Below, piece by piece: positions 49,580 through 60,249 of a DNA stretch of 64,000 nucleotides; the stretch's first letter is position 1; the number at the start of each line of letters is the position of its first letter. The translations under genes were made by a program, and so were the position numbers. The notes under the pieces were generated by a model that was not told where the DNA came from, did no database searches, and saw only the letters and a program-made list of their open reading frames with translations. Source of the stretch: Arcuatula senhousia (taxonomy: Eukaryota > Mollusca > Bivalvia > Mytilida > Mytilidae); the NCBI GenBank assembly GCA_963971305.1, contig OZ020306.1:52922686-52986685 (forward strand), in the 5' to 3' direction.

Positions 49580-49765
49580 GAGCAACCATTTGATTTTTAG
49601 GGGGGGGCTGTGGATATTTTCTTCGTCCTGCCTTTTTATTTTCGGAAAAAGCTGAGCCTGTTTTTTTTATTTTTAAAGCTATTACATGTATGAAGTTTTC
49701 AGCAAAAACTACCACCTTGCCTTTTTTTATTCAAAGCACTGCCCTGCCTTTTTATGGCCCGACCA
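49580..49765. repeat. 'agcaaccatttgatttttag' repeat, copy 1
   Basis: It starts agcaaccatttgatttttag then a G-run, with cctgcctttttatt phrases inside. Inverted or partial relatives are at 52430-52850 and 57107-57190. Confidence 0.65.
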
Positions 49766-49865
49766 CGTATGTGGATCGTACATATAGTTTTACCCTTGTC
49801 CGTCCGTACGGGGGTCAATGATATTTCACTACTACAGCTATTGAACCGTGTAACTTTCCCATTTT

Positions 49866-49998
49866 ATCGTGTATGGTGTAATGGTGTATCGTGTATCGGT
49901 CAATCGTGTATGGTGTATGGTGTAATGGTGTATCGTGTATCGGTCAATCGTGTATGGTGTGATGAAAAGCCAATGGTGTATCGTGTATCGTGTATACC
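49866..49998. repeat. tatcgtgta/tggtgta array, left
   Basis: Degenerate 8-9-bp units (tatcgtgta, tggtgta, tcggtcaa) in tandem. The same array in the same strand orientation lies at 56345-56476, next to the opposite end of the candidate insertion. Confidence 0.85.
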
Positions 49999-50004
49999 CA
50001 GCTA

Positions 50005-51992
50005 ACACAAAAACATTATAAAAATGTTATTAAAACATTTTCTTAAAAGGACTGAAAACATTTTTAAGAAATGTTTTAAAAACATAAATTTGTGGAGTGC
50101 CAGAAATGTTTTTATAACGTTTGTAAAAACTGTTTCTTAAAATGTTTTAAAAATGTTTTTCAAATACATTTTTAAAAAATATAAAAATAACATAATTTTA
50201 AATCGTTACAGAAATGTTTGTACTAAATGTTTTTTAATTGTTTTTCCGAAACATTTTATTAACATATTTTGTACTGTTTTTAAACTGTTATTAAGGCATG
50301 TTTTTATCCTGTATTTTTACCATATTATCCTTAAGGGTTTTGGATAGTGACTTGACAAAAGAACATAAAACCAAAGAAATTAAAGTCCACTAAGGAATGA
50401 GGGACGAACATTAGAGCAAACTATGCAAAAGTGCATATTCATAATAAAGCAAATTCCAATTAGAGGTGTCCCCGAAAAAGCTGATTGGTCGAACCTTCTT
50501 CTTGTCACATCACCATATCAAACAACAAACTGCCATATTCTTTATAGAACAATGAGAAAACTACACAACAAGCAACTTCATTAAGAAATAAAACACAAAT
50601 TTAGTCCACAAGAATATGATGTTCTTTAAAAAAAGCCAACGAGTTATCCATATCATAACTTTTATAGGAATTTCAGGAAAATATCATCTGTAAAGTCTTG
50701 TGGTGTTCTTTATACATGTTATAGCTGTTTTCATTGTTCTGAAAAATAAATAAATGCCGATTTATATACCAAAAGTACAAGAAGCTTTATAAATGTACAC
50801 TATAATAAACATAGTAAACATAGAGTAACCATTAGCATGATATTGGATTAAAGTCTAATCTCGAACTTAACCTTGAACCTTGATCGTTAGTTAAAGATGA
50901 ATCATGTGCAAATTTAAAATTAAAAAAAACTTAACATCAGCCTATCTACTATAAAACAAATCATTCTACTTACATTTTGTTAGAGCTGTGTATCAATATG
51001 TGTTTCCTCTCTCTTGAAAGGTTAAATCTATACTGATAAAGACTCCAACACACAGCGTGTGGCAAACCACTAAACTTACAAATAGCTGGTTACCATGGTG
51101 ATTTTACTGATAACGATGTAGGATAATTGCTAATCAAACATCTTGAGAAAATTAGTCACAGTATCGCTTGTGTTATACAACTAACATGCCATCGAAGATA
51201 ATTAACAATTGAACGAGATGTGTGTGTTTTAATATTTACCATCATTCTTTATCTTAAAAAAAACCCTTAAATACTAATAAGAAGAAAAAAAAACAACAAC
51301 AAAACATTAAGAATAGATTTAAATCAGTAAAAGTAAAAGTAAAAAAAAAACATTACGTAAAACAATAAAAAACTGGACTTAAAAATAAGATAAAAATTTA
51401 GTTTTTTTGTTGTTACTTCAGTTTATTTATCACTGTAATCTGTTCATACTCATTAATAATTGTATATAGCATTCATAACGTTATAACTTGTCTTATTTGT
51501 TAGAGGTAAAATGTGACAAAAACATATCAAAAACATGCTTCTAAAAAGGTTTTAAAATGTTATTTAAAAACATTTCTATGCCATTCAAAACCATGTTTTA
51601 AAATTGTTATGAAAATATGTAAACTTTGAATGTTTTAAAAACATTTTTATAACATTCTCATAATATGTTTTTAAATCGTTATGAAAAGATAATATGGAAA
51701 TGCTTTCTAAATGTTATTATAACATTTCAAAATAATGTTTTAAAATTGTTATAAAAAGATGTAAAATAAAATGTTACGAAAACATTTTTTAAACATTTCA
51801 AAAAAACAGTTCAGAAAACTATTTTCCATCTGTTTTAAGGAAACGTTAATTAACCGTTTTTAAATCATTCTTAAAAAATCAAAACATTTTAAAAATGTTT
51901 TAAAAATGTTTTTTAAAAACGTTTTCTTCGAACCTCAGAAATAACCAAATAAAAATGTTTTGAAAAGGGTTCGTGCTACACGGGTACACGAT
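50005..51992. mobile_element. Foldback-type element with AAAACATTTT/AAAATGTTTT arrays
   Basis: Degenerate arrays of aaaacattt and aaatgtttt words fill about 50015-50290 and 51530-51965, flanking a 1.2-kb interior without coding signal. The left end tacccagctaacacaaaaac and the inverted right end (gtacccgtgtagcacgaacc) are weakly similar. On the right it abuts tacacgata, the inverse of the array on its left, so it probably inserted within that array. Confidence 0.7.
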
Positions 51993-52429
51993 AGCCTAGC
52001 ATTCCGATTGGTTTACAACTCAATTTCGTTTCGTTTGTTTTTTACAGAATCATTCAGCGATCAAATTAAATCTATCGAAGAAAGTGATTGAACAAAATAA
52101 ATATTCTTAACAGCAAAACAATATTTACAAATTTTAATGCTGGATTAAGAAAACAAATTGTGTTCTTTGAAATCCCCGACCCCCAAAACGGACCATATCT
52201 GACTGAATCACAATTATTGAGGTAAAAAGAGGGATGTCATACAATATGGCCTGGAAAAAGTTGGAAATAATTAATCTGACCTCTGCATCAAAGAATAAAA
52301 ATAAACAATTTGTCCCTAGATTCCTTAGTATCGTGCTAAGTAAAGTGTGTAATCAATAAAAAATCTTGATAAATTTTGTTTCTTTTGAAAATAAATAATC
52401 TAACTCGATTTAAACTGCCACCCCCCCCC

Positions 52430-52850
52430 CCTTTCCTCAGAATCAAATGGTCGTCCACTCAAAACATTTCTTGTTTACTTCACTTTGAAAACAGAAAGTA
52501 AAGCTCTCTTAACTCCCTTATTATCAAATGGTTTATGATTCTAACCGATCGTGGATATAATTAGGTAGTTTGTCAAAAAATAATCCTTCGGGACCGGGGG
52601 GGCTATGGTAAAATTTGAAATATAAAGGCAGGATGGCAAAAACAAAAACAAAAGCAGGACAGTGCTTTGAATTGAAAAAAAGGCAGGATGATAGTTTTGG
52701 CTGAAAATTTTATAAAAGCTTTCAAATAAAATAAATTGACGCGCACAAGGTCGCAAAAAAAAATCCAGCCTTTTTTTTGAAAATAAAAAAAGCAGCACGA
52801 CAATAATAGCCATATCCCCCAATAAAAATCAAATGGTTGCTTCCGAAGAA
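52430..52850. repeat. 'agcaaccatttgattttt' repeats, inverted pair
   Basis: A segment with a C-run followed by tcagaatcaaatggtcg lies near 52421-52455. A fuller copy spans about 52590-52850, from ggggggctatggtaaaattt with 'aaggcaggatggc' phrases to aataaaaatcaaatggttgc. Both are inverted relative to 49580-49765. Open frames here come from the T-rich repeat. Confidence 0.6.
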
Positions 52851-55800
52851 CGGGTGATTTTGATAAAAAAAAAGTTTTTGTACCTTCCTATGAGCAAATT
52901 TCGTGACGAAAATAATGTTTAAATTCAAAAGATCGGCATTATAATAACGGACATCGAATCAGAAATGAATTATTATCGGATGTGTTTTTATTTGAAGTAA
53001 TGATCCTTAGGGAACTTGGAACAAAGAATAAAACTTTAATGACACAAAACTTACTTTTTGATATGTTTACGACTTCTAGCTATCTAAGCCCTCTTCGAAT
53101 GTATAGCGATATGAAAAGTTTATTACGGACGAAATGGATGACAGACGGAAGTATTGACTTAGAGCAACCAGCACTATACACGCCACATTTAAATCGAATT
53201 AAACATATGCTCAATCAACTCATAACCTTATAGAATAAAATTTTATAAACTAAAGTGGTTTAGACGTGATCAGAATAGAGAACAGAGTGTAATCCCCGCC
53301 CCCCCCATTTTATAGGGAGTTAAGATTCGTCGCAGTCATTCACATTCAAATGTTCACAAAAATCACTAAAAAAATAAACTATCATTATCTATAAATAATT
53401 ACATCTTAGATCTATATATAATTATCCAAGTCTATTGCTACATGTATTTTGTCTGTACCGATTAAACTTTGTGACTTTTGTCTTACCTTTTTTCACGCAT
53501 CATTGAAAATAAATAAAAGTGTATTTTAAATGATTTGACCATACGATGTCAGAAGGAACACCAAAAATGATACAGTTGTGAATTATATTTAAAAACATGT
53601 ATACGCGTGGATTATTCAATATTCATATAGAAATGTAAGTTACTATTTCAAATAAGATGAGGAAAATGATTAATTTGGAGACATGTAGCTATCCAATATG
53701 GAAAGCCAAAAATGTGTGGATTCCTCTTTCTTACTTTAAGATTTCAATATTCTTGTTTCATATTTTTTATGTAATGTGTATCGGCCGAGCGGTCCAAAAA
53801 CTATAATGAACTGCTAAGTTAACAAAGAATTACAATTTTCTACACTACCAAAGGCTTGGATTTTTAACGGGATAAATAATTCAAATCAAGATCGTAACAT
53901 AACAATTTCATGATCATGCTATATAAAGTATTGCTTTAGTATTAAATTCACAATTCTAAATTGCTGCATTTTATGCTCCGTATTTTTTTCTTAGCTAACA
54001 ATACTTATTAACAAAATTTTACTTTTTGCATCAATTCAATTCGTCTTAGTTTCTGACTTTTATAATCACTTTCATTTTTGAATAAAAAAAAACAGAAAAA
54101 AAAAACAAAATTAAAAGATTATTATTACATGTATGCAGGGATGTCCAAGTCAGTTTTATTTAATCCCTGATGTATGATATTAGGAGGTGGAATCTAAAAA
54201 GTAAAATTAGACGGCAAGATAGAGGATTTTTTTACCCTTTTGGCTTCTATCATTGTAGCAAACATTATGCGGACAAACAAAACGATTTTGTTTTTATTTT
54301 ATTTTATTTTGCGATTTGTGAAGAAGGTTTAGTGTTGTTTTGTTTTTAAAGTCTACTTGTGTATTTAAAATTTTATGTTGTGAATTAATTCGCTAATATT
54401 TTGTGTTAATCCCCGCCGTGAGACGCTCGAGGCAGGATGTTATTTAAATGACATGTATATTACATGTACTACATGTAAATACCTGACCCGATAGCAGACG
54501 AACTAATTAGCAGTTACCTGTAAATCTGCACTGATCAACGTCTACGGGATATATATAGATGTAAGATGGACAAATTATCGGATGAAAAGGAAACGAAATT
54601 TTGAAGTTTTTTTTAGAATTTACAACGTTTTGAGTAGAGCGTCTCTGAAAAGTCTTTAAGTTTACAAAACCAGAATTTTAATTTCTTGTAATTTTATTTT
54701 TGAAACACTGGTGCTAAGGATGGACATTTTTAATTTACCCCGCTCCGGTATCAGCACTTTTATGTTTCGGACTACATGTACGTTGTAATTATTTTCCGTG
54801 TATTTTTCAAAATTGAAAATTGTCTTATTTTTTCTATCTACAGTCTTCTCGGATTGCCACATCGGTACACATTTGCTCCATTCAAATTTTACTAGGCTTT
54901 TTGCATGACGGATAGAGGGCCATTAGTGAGGCTTACTGAATTGACAAAGCACTTATACATTCTTTCGCGTGCAAAAGCATGGAACTCTACACGCACGTTG
55001 AACAAATTATAGTAAGCAGTATAACTCAGTTTCAGATCATATCACCAGACAAGCCCGACGCACGAAAACCATCCCATTTAGCTACCTAGGGAAAATGCTC
55101 TATTTATTTAGCACAGACCCGACGTCAAAATTCGCCACCCACCGTATACTTACAACTCCCTCCCCCACATGTTCTTTGGTATTTGCTGCCCAGAAAACTG
55201 TTACGGAAACTTTGAAATTTACATATTGTGACGTACTTTCCTATTATCGAAAAGAAAAACAGGTTTTTTTTCTTATTAAAATATAAGATAAATTAAATGA
55301 ATATTTAAATAATGCAGATTTCCGTCCCGGTATTAATACTGCCACACATGAGTGAAGTCACATAATGAAGGCAAAGAAACAAATTATTAAAATGGTTTAA
55401 CTATTTGTTGATCGAGAAAAAGAATTTTTTTTTCAATTGATTAGGTTAAATTTCTGACCCTTGTTTTGCAAGCACATCTTTTTAGAAGATAGATCATACG
55501 AATGTTTGATAAAGTTTTCTTGAAAAAGAATTAAAATAAGAAGTGTATAGACTCAAAGTATAAAAAAATCTATTTTCAGAGAGAGGTCGCACTAAGGAAA
55601 AGGTGACTATAAGAGGTTATTTCAAAATAAATTTTCCCATTTTCAATTGTATATGCTTATTTTTCTTGAGAAGAATTAAAACTAATTTTATTTATTTGTC
55701 CTACATAATGCCGGACTTTGCCTAAATCCATGAATCTAATAAAAGCGTTTATTGTCTGTGTATTCGTATGCTATTTGAATATCTATGCACGACATGGCAG

Positions 55801-56340
55801 GTCTGTGGGATGTTCCGCCGCGGCATATTAAAGGAACATATGAATATTGTGTTTAACACGACGTTTAGTTTTAAATATAGTAGATCTTCGAATTTAAATA
55901 CACTATACAAGCACAAGAACTGACAGGCATGACAAATTGAGAAAAACCTTTTCATTTTTCTTTCACTACAATAAACTAATACGTGAATTAGGAAACTAAA
56001 TTATTGGGTTACAATAGCTAGAAAGAGTTTTTAACGAACATGGTTAAAATTAAAAGTTCGGATCAAACCACCAGAGCCAGCATGTTTTTTGGAATATATA
56101 GCTTTCAGAAAGATTGAACAAAAAATTAAAGGCGACACGGGCTTGGCATGCAGTCTTATATCTTACTAAGAAATTATTATTTGACGTCTGTTTTTATTAA
56201 ATTAAGAAATATGTAGATACTAGAGGAGAGTTCATTGAAATATATGTCGCAATCCACACATAAATGGAGATATTAATATGATAATTAAACAAGATGATCA
56301 TATTTTCGTTTCAGCAAACATTCTTGAATTTGATATACAG
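52851..56340. other. Interior of candidate 6.7-kb insertion, no recognised gene
   Basis: AT-rich, apparently unique sequence. Open frames are all below 95 codons. The longest-looking (52982-53233) is without recognisable motifs. If the insertion is a transposon, this would be its cargo or a transposase too decayed for me to see. Confidence 0.4.
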
Positions 56341-56344
56341 TTTC

Positions 56345-56476
56345 TATCGTGTATCGTGTATGGTGTATCGTTCATCGTGTATCGTGTATCGCTCAATCGT
56401 GTATCGTGTATCTGTCAATGGTGTATGGTGTATCACTCAATCGTGTATCGTGTATGGTGTAACCGTGTATGGTGTA
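56345..56476. repeat. tatcgtgta/tggtgta array, right
   Basis: Counterpart of 49866-49998, with units tatcgtgta, tggtgta and tcaatcg. It is followed immediately by the right TIR of the candidate insertion. Confidence 0.85.
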
Positions 56477-56505
56477 AATGGGAAAGTTACACGGTTCAAT
56501 CGCTG

Positions 56506-57090
56506 TAGATGTGTCTTAAGTAAGGTGACACCACCCACTAGAAATTAGGTCATTGTGACCTATATTTTACGCATGAATGACTTTGGTCAAGTTCTTGGTT
56601 AAAGTCCATATCTCAGATACTACATGTTGATGGTCAATGGCATTTCACCACTAGATGTGTCTTTGGTAACATGACACCACCCTATAAAAATAATGTCACT
56701 GTGATCTATATTTTATGCATGAACGACTTCGGTTAACTTCTTGGTCAAGGTCCATAACTTGGATACTAGATGTTGGGGGTCAATGATATTTCACCACTAG
56801 ATGTGTCTTGGGTAAGGTGACACCATCCACTAGAAATGAGGTCACTGTGACCTTTATTTTATGCATGAATGAATTTGGTTAAGTTCTTGGTTAAGGTCCA
56901 TATCTTGAATACTACATGTTAGGGGTCAATAGTATTTCACTACTCGATGAGTCTTTGCACCACCCACCAGAAATAAGGTCACAGCGACCTATATTTTACA
57001 CATGAACACTTTTGATCAATTTCTTAGTAAAGGTCCATATCCCAGGTAATACACATTGAGGGTCAATGATATTTCAAGAACGGGAGGGCC
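56506..57090. repeat. ~172-bp tandem repeat, about 3.5 units
   Basis: Units carry 'gatgtgtcttgggtaaggtg', 'acaccacccactagaaat', 'aggtcactgtgacctatatt', 'ttatgcatgaa', 'ttggttaaggtccata' and 'ggggtcaatgatatttcac'. Repetition of the gtgtctt marker falls near 56511, 56658 and 56803. The first unit is completed by sequence at 49808-49832, on the other side of the candidate insertion. Confidence 0.85.
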
Positions 57091-57106
57091 ATCCTTAGAC
57101 ACATTT

Positions 57107-57190
57107 TCTAGTTATTTCTGGATTTTAGCCATCCTGCCTTTTTATTTCAAATTTCACCATAGCCCCATAAAAATCCAATGGTTAGTCCCT
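57107..57190. repeat. Short relative of the 52590-52850 repeat
   Basis: Contains tagccatcctgcctttttat, 'tttcaaatttcaccatagcc' and 'ataaaaatccaatggttag', the reverse-complement wording of the 52590-52850 copy. Confidence 0.65.
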
Positions 57191-57314
57191 TACTCTATTT
57201 TATTCACAAGGTTGGGCGGTGCCTAACTTTCTCGGTCTTTAAGGTGAGATTTCAACGAAGAAGTCCGAAACAATTGATCCGTGACCAACCAGATTGATAA
57301 AATTGAGTACTTAA

Positions 57315-57700
57315 AAAAGTGCCGTGCGAAAAGGCCCGCAGCAGCGCTAAGCTTGTCGGTAAAAGTCCACTGAAGAGCGCTCAGAAACATGACATCGGGG
57401 TCAGGCCGCTTAGCCCATAAAGCGACTGGGATGTGTTCCCCAGATGGTTGAATGGGGCAACACTGTCATGATTAATGCCAAGGTCGTCAGGCTATAATGC
57501 GGAAAACCTTACCACAAACCATAGTGGGCCAAAGTGTGTACTAGAGAGGGCCACGCTTCATGCACGTAAAAGATCCCTTTGTGGACCGCCCAGTAGTGCA
57601 CCACATAGGCTTATTTTTTCGCCCCTACCCACCTCTCCACTTTTTCAGTGGTCTTCAAAATTTATCGTTCCTTTGTTTCCCATCCCGCCCCATTTTTCTA
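57315..57700 (+). repeat. SINE-like dispersed repeat with atgcacgtaaaagatccctt motif
   Basis: It carries catgcacgtaaaagatccct, the motif also found (minus strand) in the SINEs at 12622-12975 and 40011-40315. No tRNA-like head recognised. The segment 57615-57680 also has an inverted match at about 48083-48140 (aacaaaggaa, then gaagaccact and ggggaga-type words). Confidence 0.5.
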
Positions 57701-58244
57701 TTCCAGTGTGTGTAGGTTCAACCAGGAGTCATCATTGTATTTTCGACAGATAAGGGTTGATTCATTGTGTTAAATTGTGTAAGGGTTGGCTATATCCCAT
57801 ACAGGTAAGTGTTCCAACTAGTATGGCCTCAATTCAGGTAAGGGTTCTTCATAGTCAGTCGCCATAGGTAATGGTTCCAGATTGTGCGAGGTTAGGGGAG
57901 AAGTTTTGTCACTTTCTGGGTGCATTGGCCTACGGTGCGTTGAGGGTACTGGCAGGTGTCTTGTGAGTTGGTTCGTTTTTCTTCTGGTTTGTGGGCGTAG
58001 ATTGGCCCTTTTTGCATGACATCGCGGGTCTGTGTTATGGAGCTGTTTCCTGGGTGGAACTACACAATTCAATTTGTTTTTTTTTTCTCAATTCGTTCTT
58101 GTCCTGATTATGACTAAAATATTGTTTAATGGACATAAACCAAACAACGAACAAACAAACGAGAAAAGTAAAAAAAAAGATATATAACACTGCCATGTCT
58201 GTATACTTTGACATAAGACATATTTTATTTTCAATGAAAGAACC

Positions 58245-58738
58245 TTAGTGAGCACGCTCACATACCCCACGCGTTCCGCTATTGGACTATCAATGTTATC
58301 CTTGAGGAATAAGTAATAAAATTACATGATTGTAAAAGTGAATGTGCAAGTATTTGAATTTGTTATGTCAAAAGGGCCATAACTCCCACAAAAATTTGCG
58401 GATAAAAAATTCCCGGTAATTTGCACAACTACATATGGTGTACTTCTTGCATACCAAGTTTCGTTCAATTCTGTTCAGTAGTTTAAGAGGAGTTACGATC
58501 ACAATCTGTGATCATGATTTTCTGCAAATTTCTAAGTCCAAAGGGCCATAACTCCCTAAAAAAATTGCGGATCAAAAATTCCTGATAACATGCACAACCA
58601 CATATGGTGTACTTCTTGCATACCAAGTTTCGTTAAATTCTGTTCAGTAGTTTAAGAGGAGTTACGATCACAAACTTTGATCACAGACGGACGGACGGAC
58701 CAGTCAAAAACATTACTTCGTTGCGTGGGGTATAATTA
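58245..58738. mobile_element. Tandem-repeat-bearing element with ataccccacgc ends
   Basis: The left end cacataccccacgcgttc and the right end ttgcgtggggtataat are inverted copies over about 11 bp. The core has two ~172-bp units with 'agggccataactccc', 'tgtacttcttgcataccaag' and 'gttcagtagtttaagaggag', followed by (gacg)n. Same design as the other elements here: short inverted ends, tandem core, and a GAC/CGG-rich block near the right end. Confidence 0.7.
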
Positions 58739-58741
58739 CGG

Positions 58742-58965
58742 TTCCTCAAGGGGCAGGATCATTACATTGATTAATAATAAATAAATAACATGAATAACAA
58801 GTCAAGCAAAGAATAAAGTATACAATTATTAAGGTATTATTATAACAATACATTATAATGTGTAAAGATGCCATATAGAATATTTAGATGGGAGCCTGGA
58901 TATAAATAGAGATTAATAATTAATACCTCAAGCTACAACAATGAGGGTTATTCATATTAGTTTCA
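58742..58965. repeat. ~205-bp dispersed repeat, copy 2
   Basis: Same orientation and order as 35833-36040, with a few small indels. It begins directly after the element at 58245-58738. Confidence 0.85.
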
Positions 58966-59570
58966 TACGAGAGACCTATTCTCGAATATCTATTCTAGAT
59001 GTATACTTAGATTCACCCTGTTGTCTATTGCATAACGATTCATATGTTGCATAACAGGATGTAAAATAGTTCGTCATGAGGATTGATTTTAATGCCAGTT
59101 TGTGAATATATTAGAGTCTGTGTAAAATTTTATCAATGATCAATTTAAAAAAAATACCGAAAAGTCACCATCTGGTGCAATATCGCACATTAATAGCTGG
59201 TACTGCAGTTAAATTTCTTATATTACTGCGCGAACTATTTTTTTCTTCTCAGCAGACAGCTATTCACAAACAGATTAAACTTTTCCAGATATGTTAATTT
59301 TTTCATCGTTTTATCGTTTAGGCAACTCTCTACTTATGTAATTATGAACCATGCAAACATTTTGCGATCTTAATGATATAATTTCCCGTGTAATTGATTT
59401 AAAATTATCAATAAGGCCTTGAACTCGTGATGTTATTTTATGAAAACAAGATGGCTGGATCGATTCGTTCCATGTGCATGAACAAAACCTGTTTGAGAGA
59501 CATCAGTAATACTTTGACTTGAACTACAACGAGATAATTTAACTACTAAAAATTTCTGTTGTCCGGAATA
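58966..59570. other. Region without supported features
   Basis: AT-rich, apparently unique; no gene or repeat ends recognised. Confidence 0.4.
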
Positions 59571-59571
59571 C

Positions 59572-60002
59572 CCTACACTACAGACCACGGTGGGGTGGGG
59601 TAACTCCAAATATTTTAGGGTACAGATATGCGGCCCAGAAATTTTATACCCACCCTATTCATATATTGGCCTGCTTAAAAAAGACACCAATTCATACATT
59701 TTTTTAATGCATTTGAAATTACACAGAGTATGCTTAAACTTTACATGTTTTATAGATCTTCTATTAGAATCAAAGTTTGAATGGTAACAGTTATCATTAT
59801 TAGGTTACAATGAGGCAAAATGTGGATGCTCAGTCACTTTTTTTCTATTGATATATGACATTTGTGAAATGTATACCTTATCACATATGCAACATGTGAA
59901 ATTTCCACCCTTTTCACACATTGAGCACCCCATAAGTAGACCCTTTTGGGCCGCACATATGTACCTACCTTTATAATGGAAGTTACCACCCCCCGGGCTA
60001 CA
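59572..60002. mobile_element. MITE-like element with ggtggggt/acccccc TIRs
   Basis: The left end acactacagaccacggtggg, then gtggggtaactcc, pairs with the right end ggaagttaccaccccccggg, then ctacagac. About 430 bp. The inner words gcggcccagaa and gggccgcacata also pair. Non-coding. Confidence 0.65.
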
Positions 60003-60249
60003 GACAGTTAAAATTTCTCAAAAAACATTTGAGCAACAACTCGTTGAACGAAGATTATTTTTGTCCAGTTAATAATCAGGTCTTTCTGGGTTTTTGTCAG
60101 TTGGACTTTTTCAGATCACCAGAGTGAAGCCAAACGTCAAAAATTTTAAAAGGCTTTCAAGACCTTTTTGAGCTTAGCTGGGTAGCATGTCTTATCAACA
60201 TTTTGTCAGTTTGCAATGCAAAAAAAAAAAATAAAAATAAAAACAAAAA

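Larger units (their letters stand above)
49833..56505. mobile_element. Candidate 6.7-kb TIR insertion (Tc1/mariner-like ends) splitting a tandem repeat
   Basis: The left end cagctattgaaccgtgtaac, then tttcccattt, and the right end aaatgggaaag, then ttacacggttcaatcgctg, are about 30-bp inverted repeats with one mismatch. The dinucleotide TA abuts both ends (acta|cagc and gctg|taga). The left flank gggtcaatgatatttcacta and the right flank tagatgtgtctt together rebuild a unit of the tandem repeat that continues at 56506-57090. Each end carries a subterminal tatcgtgta/tggtgta array. TA duplication and CAG ends fit Tc1/mariner, but no transposase is visible. It could also be a short element enlarged by nested insertions. 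Confidence 0.6.

Noticed and set aside
52982..53233. 83-codon open frame inside the candidate 6.7-kb insertion, as possible transposase
   Set aside because: No DDE/D spacing, helix-turn-helix or other transposase motif is visible, and length is far too short.
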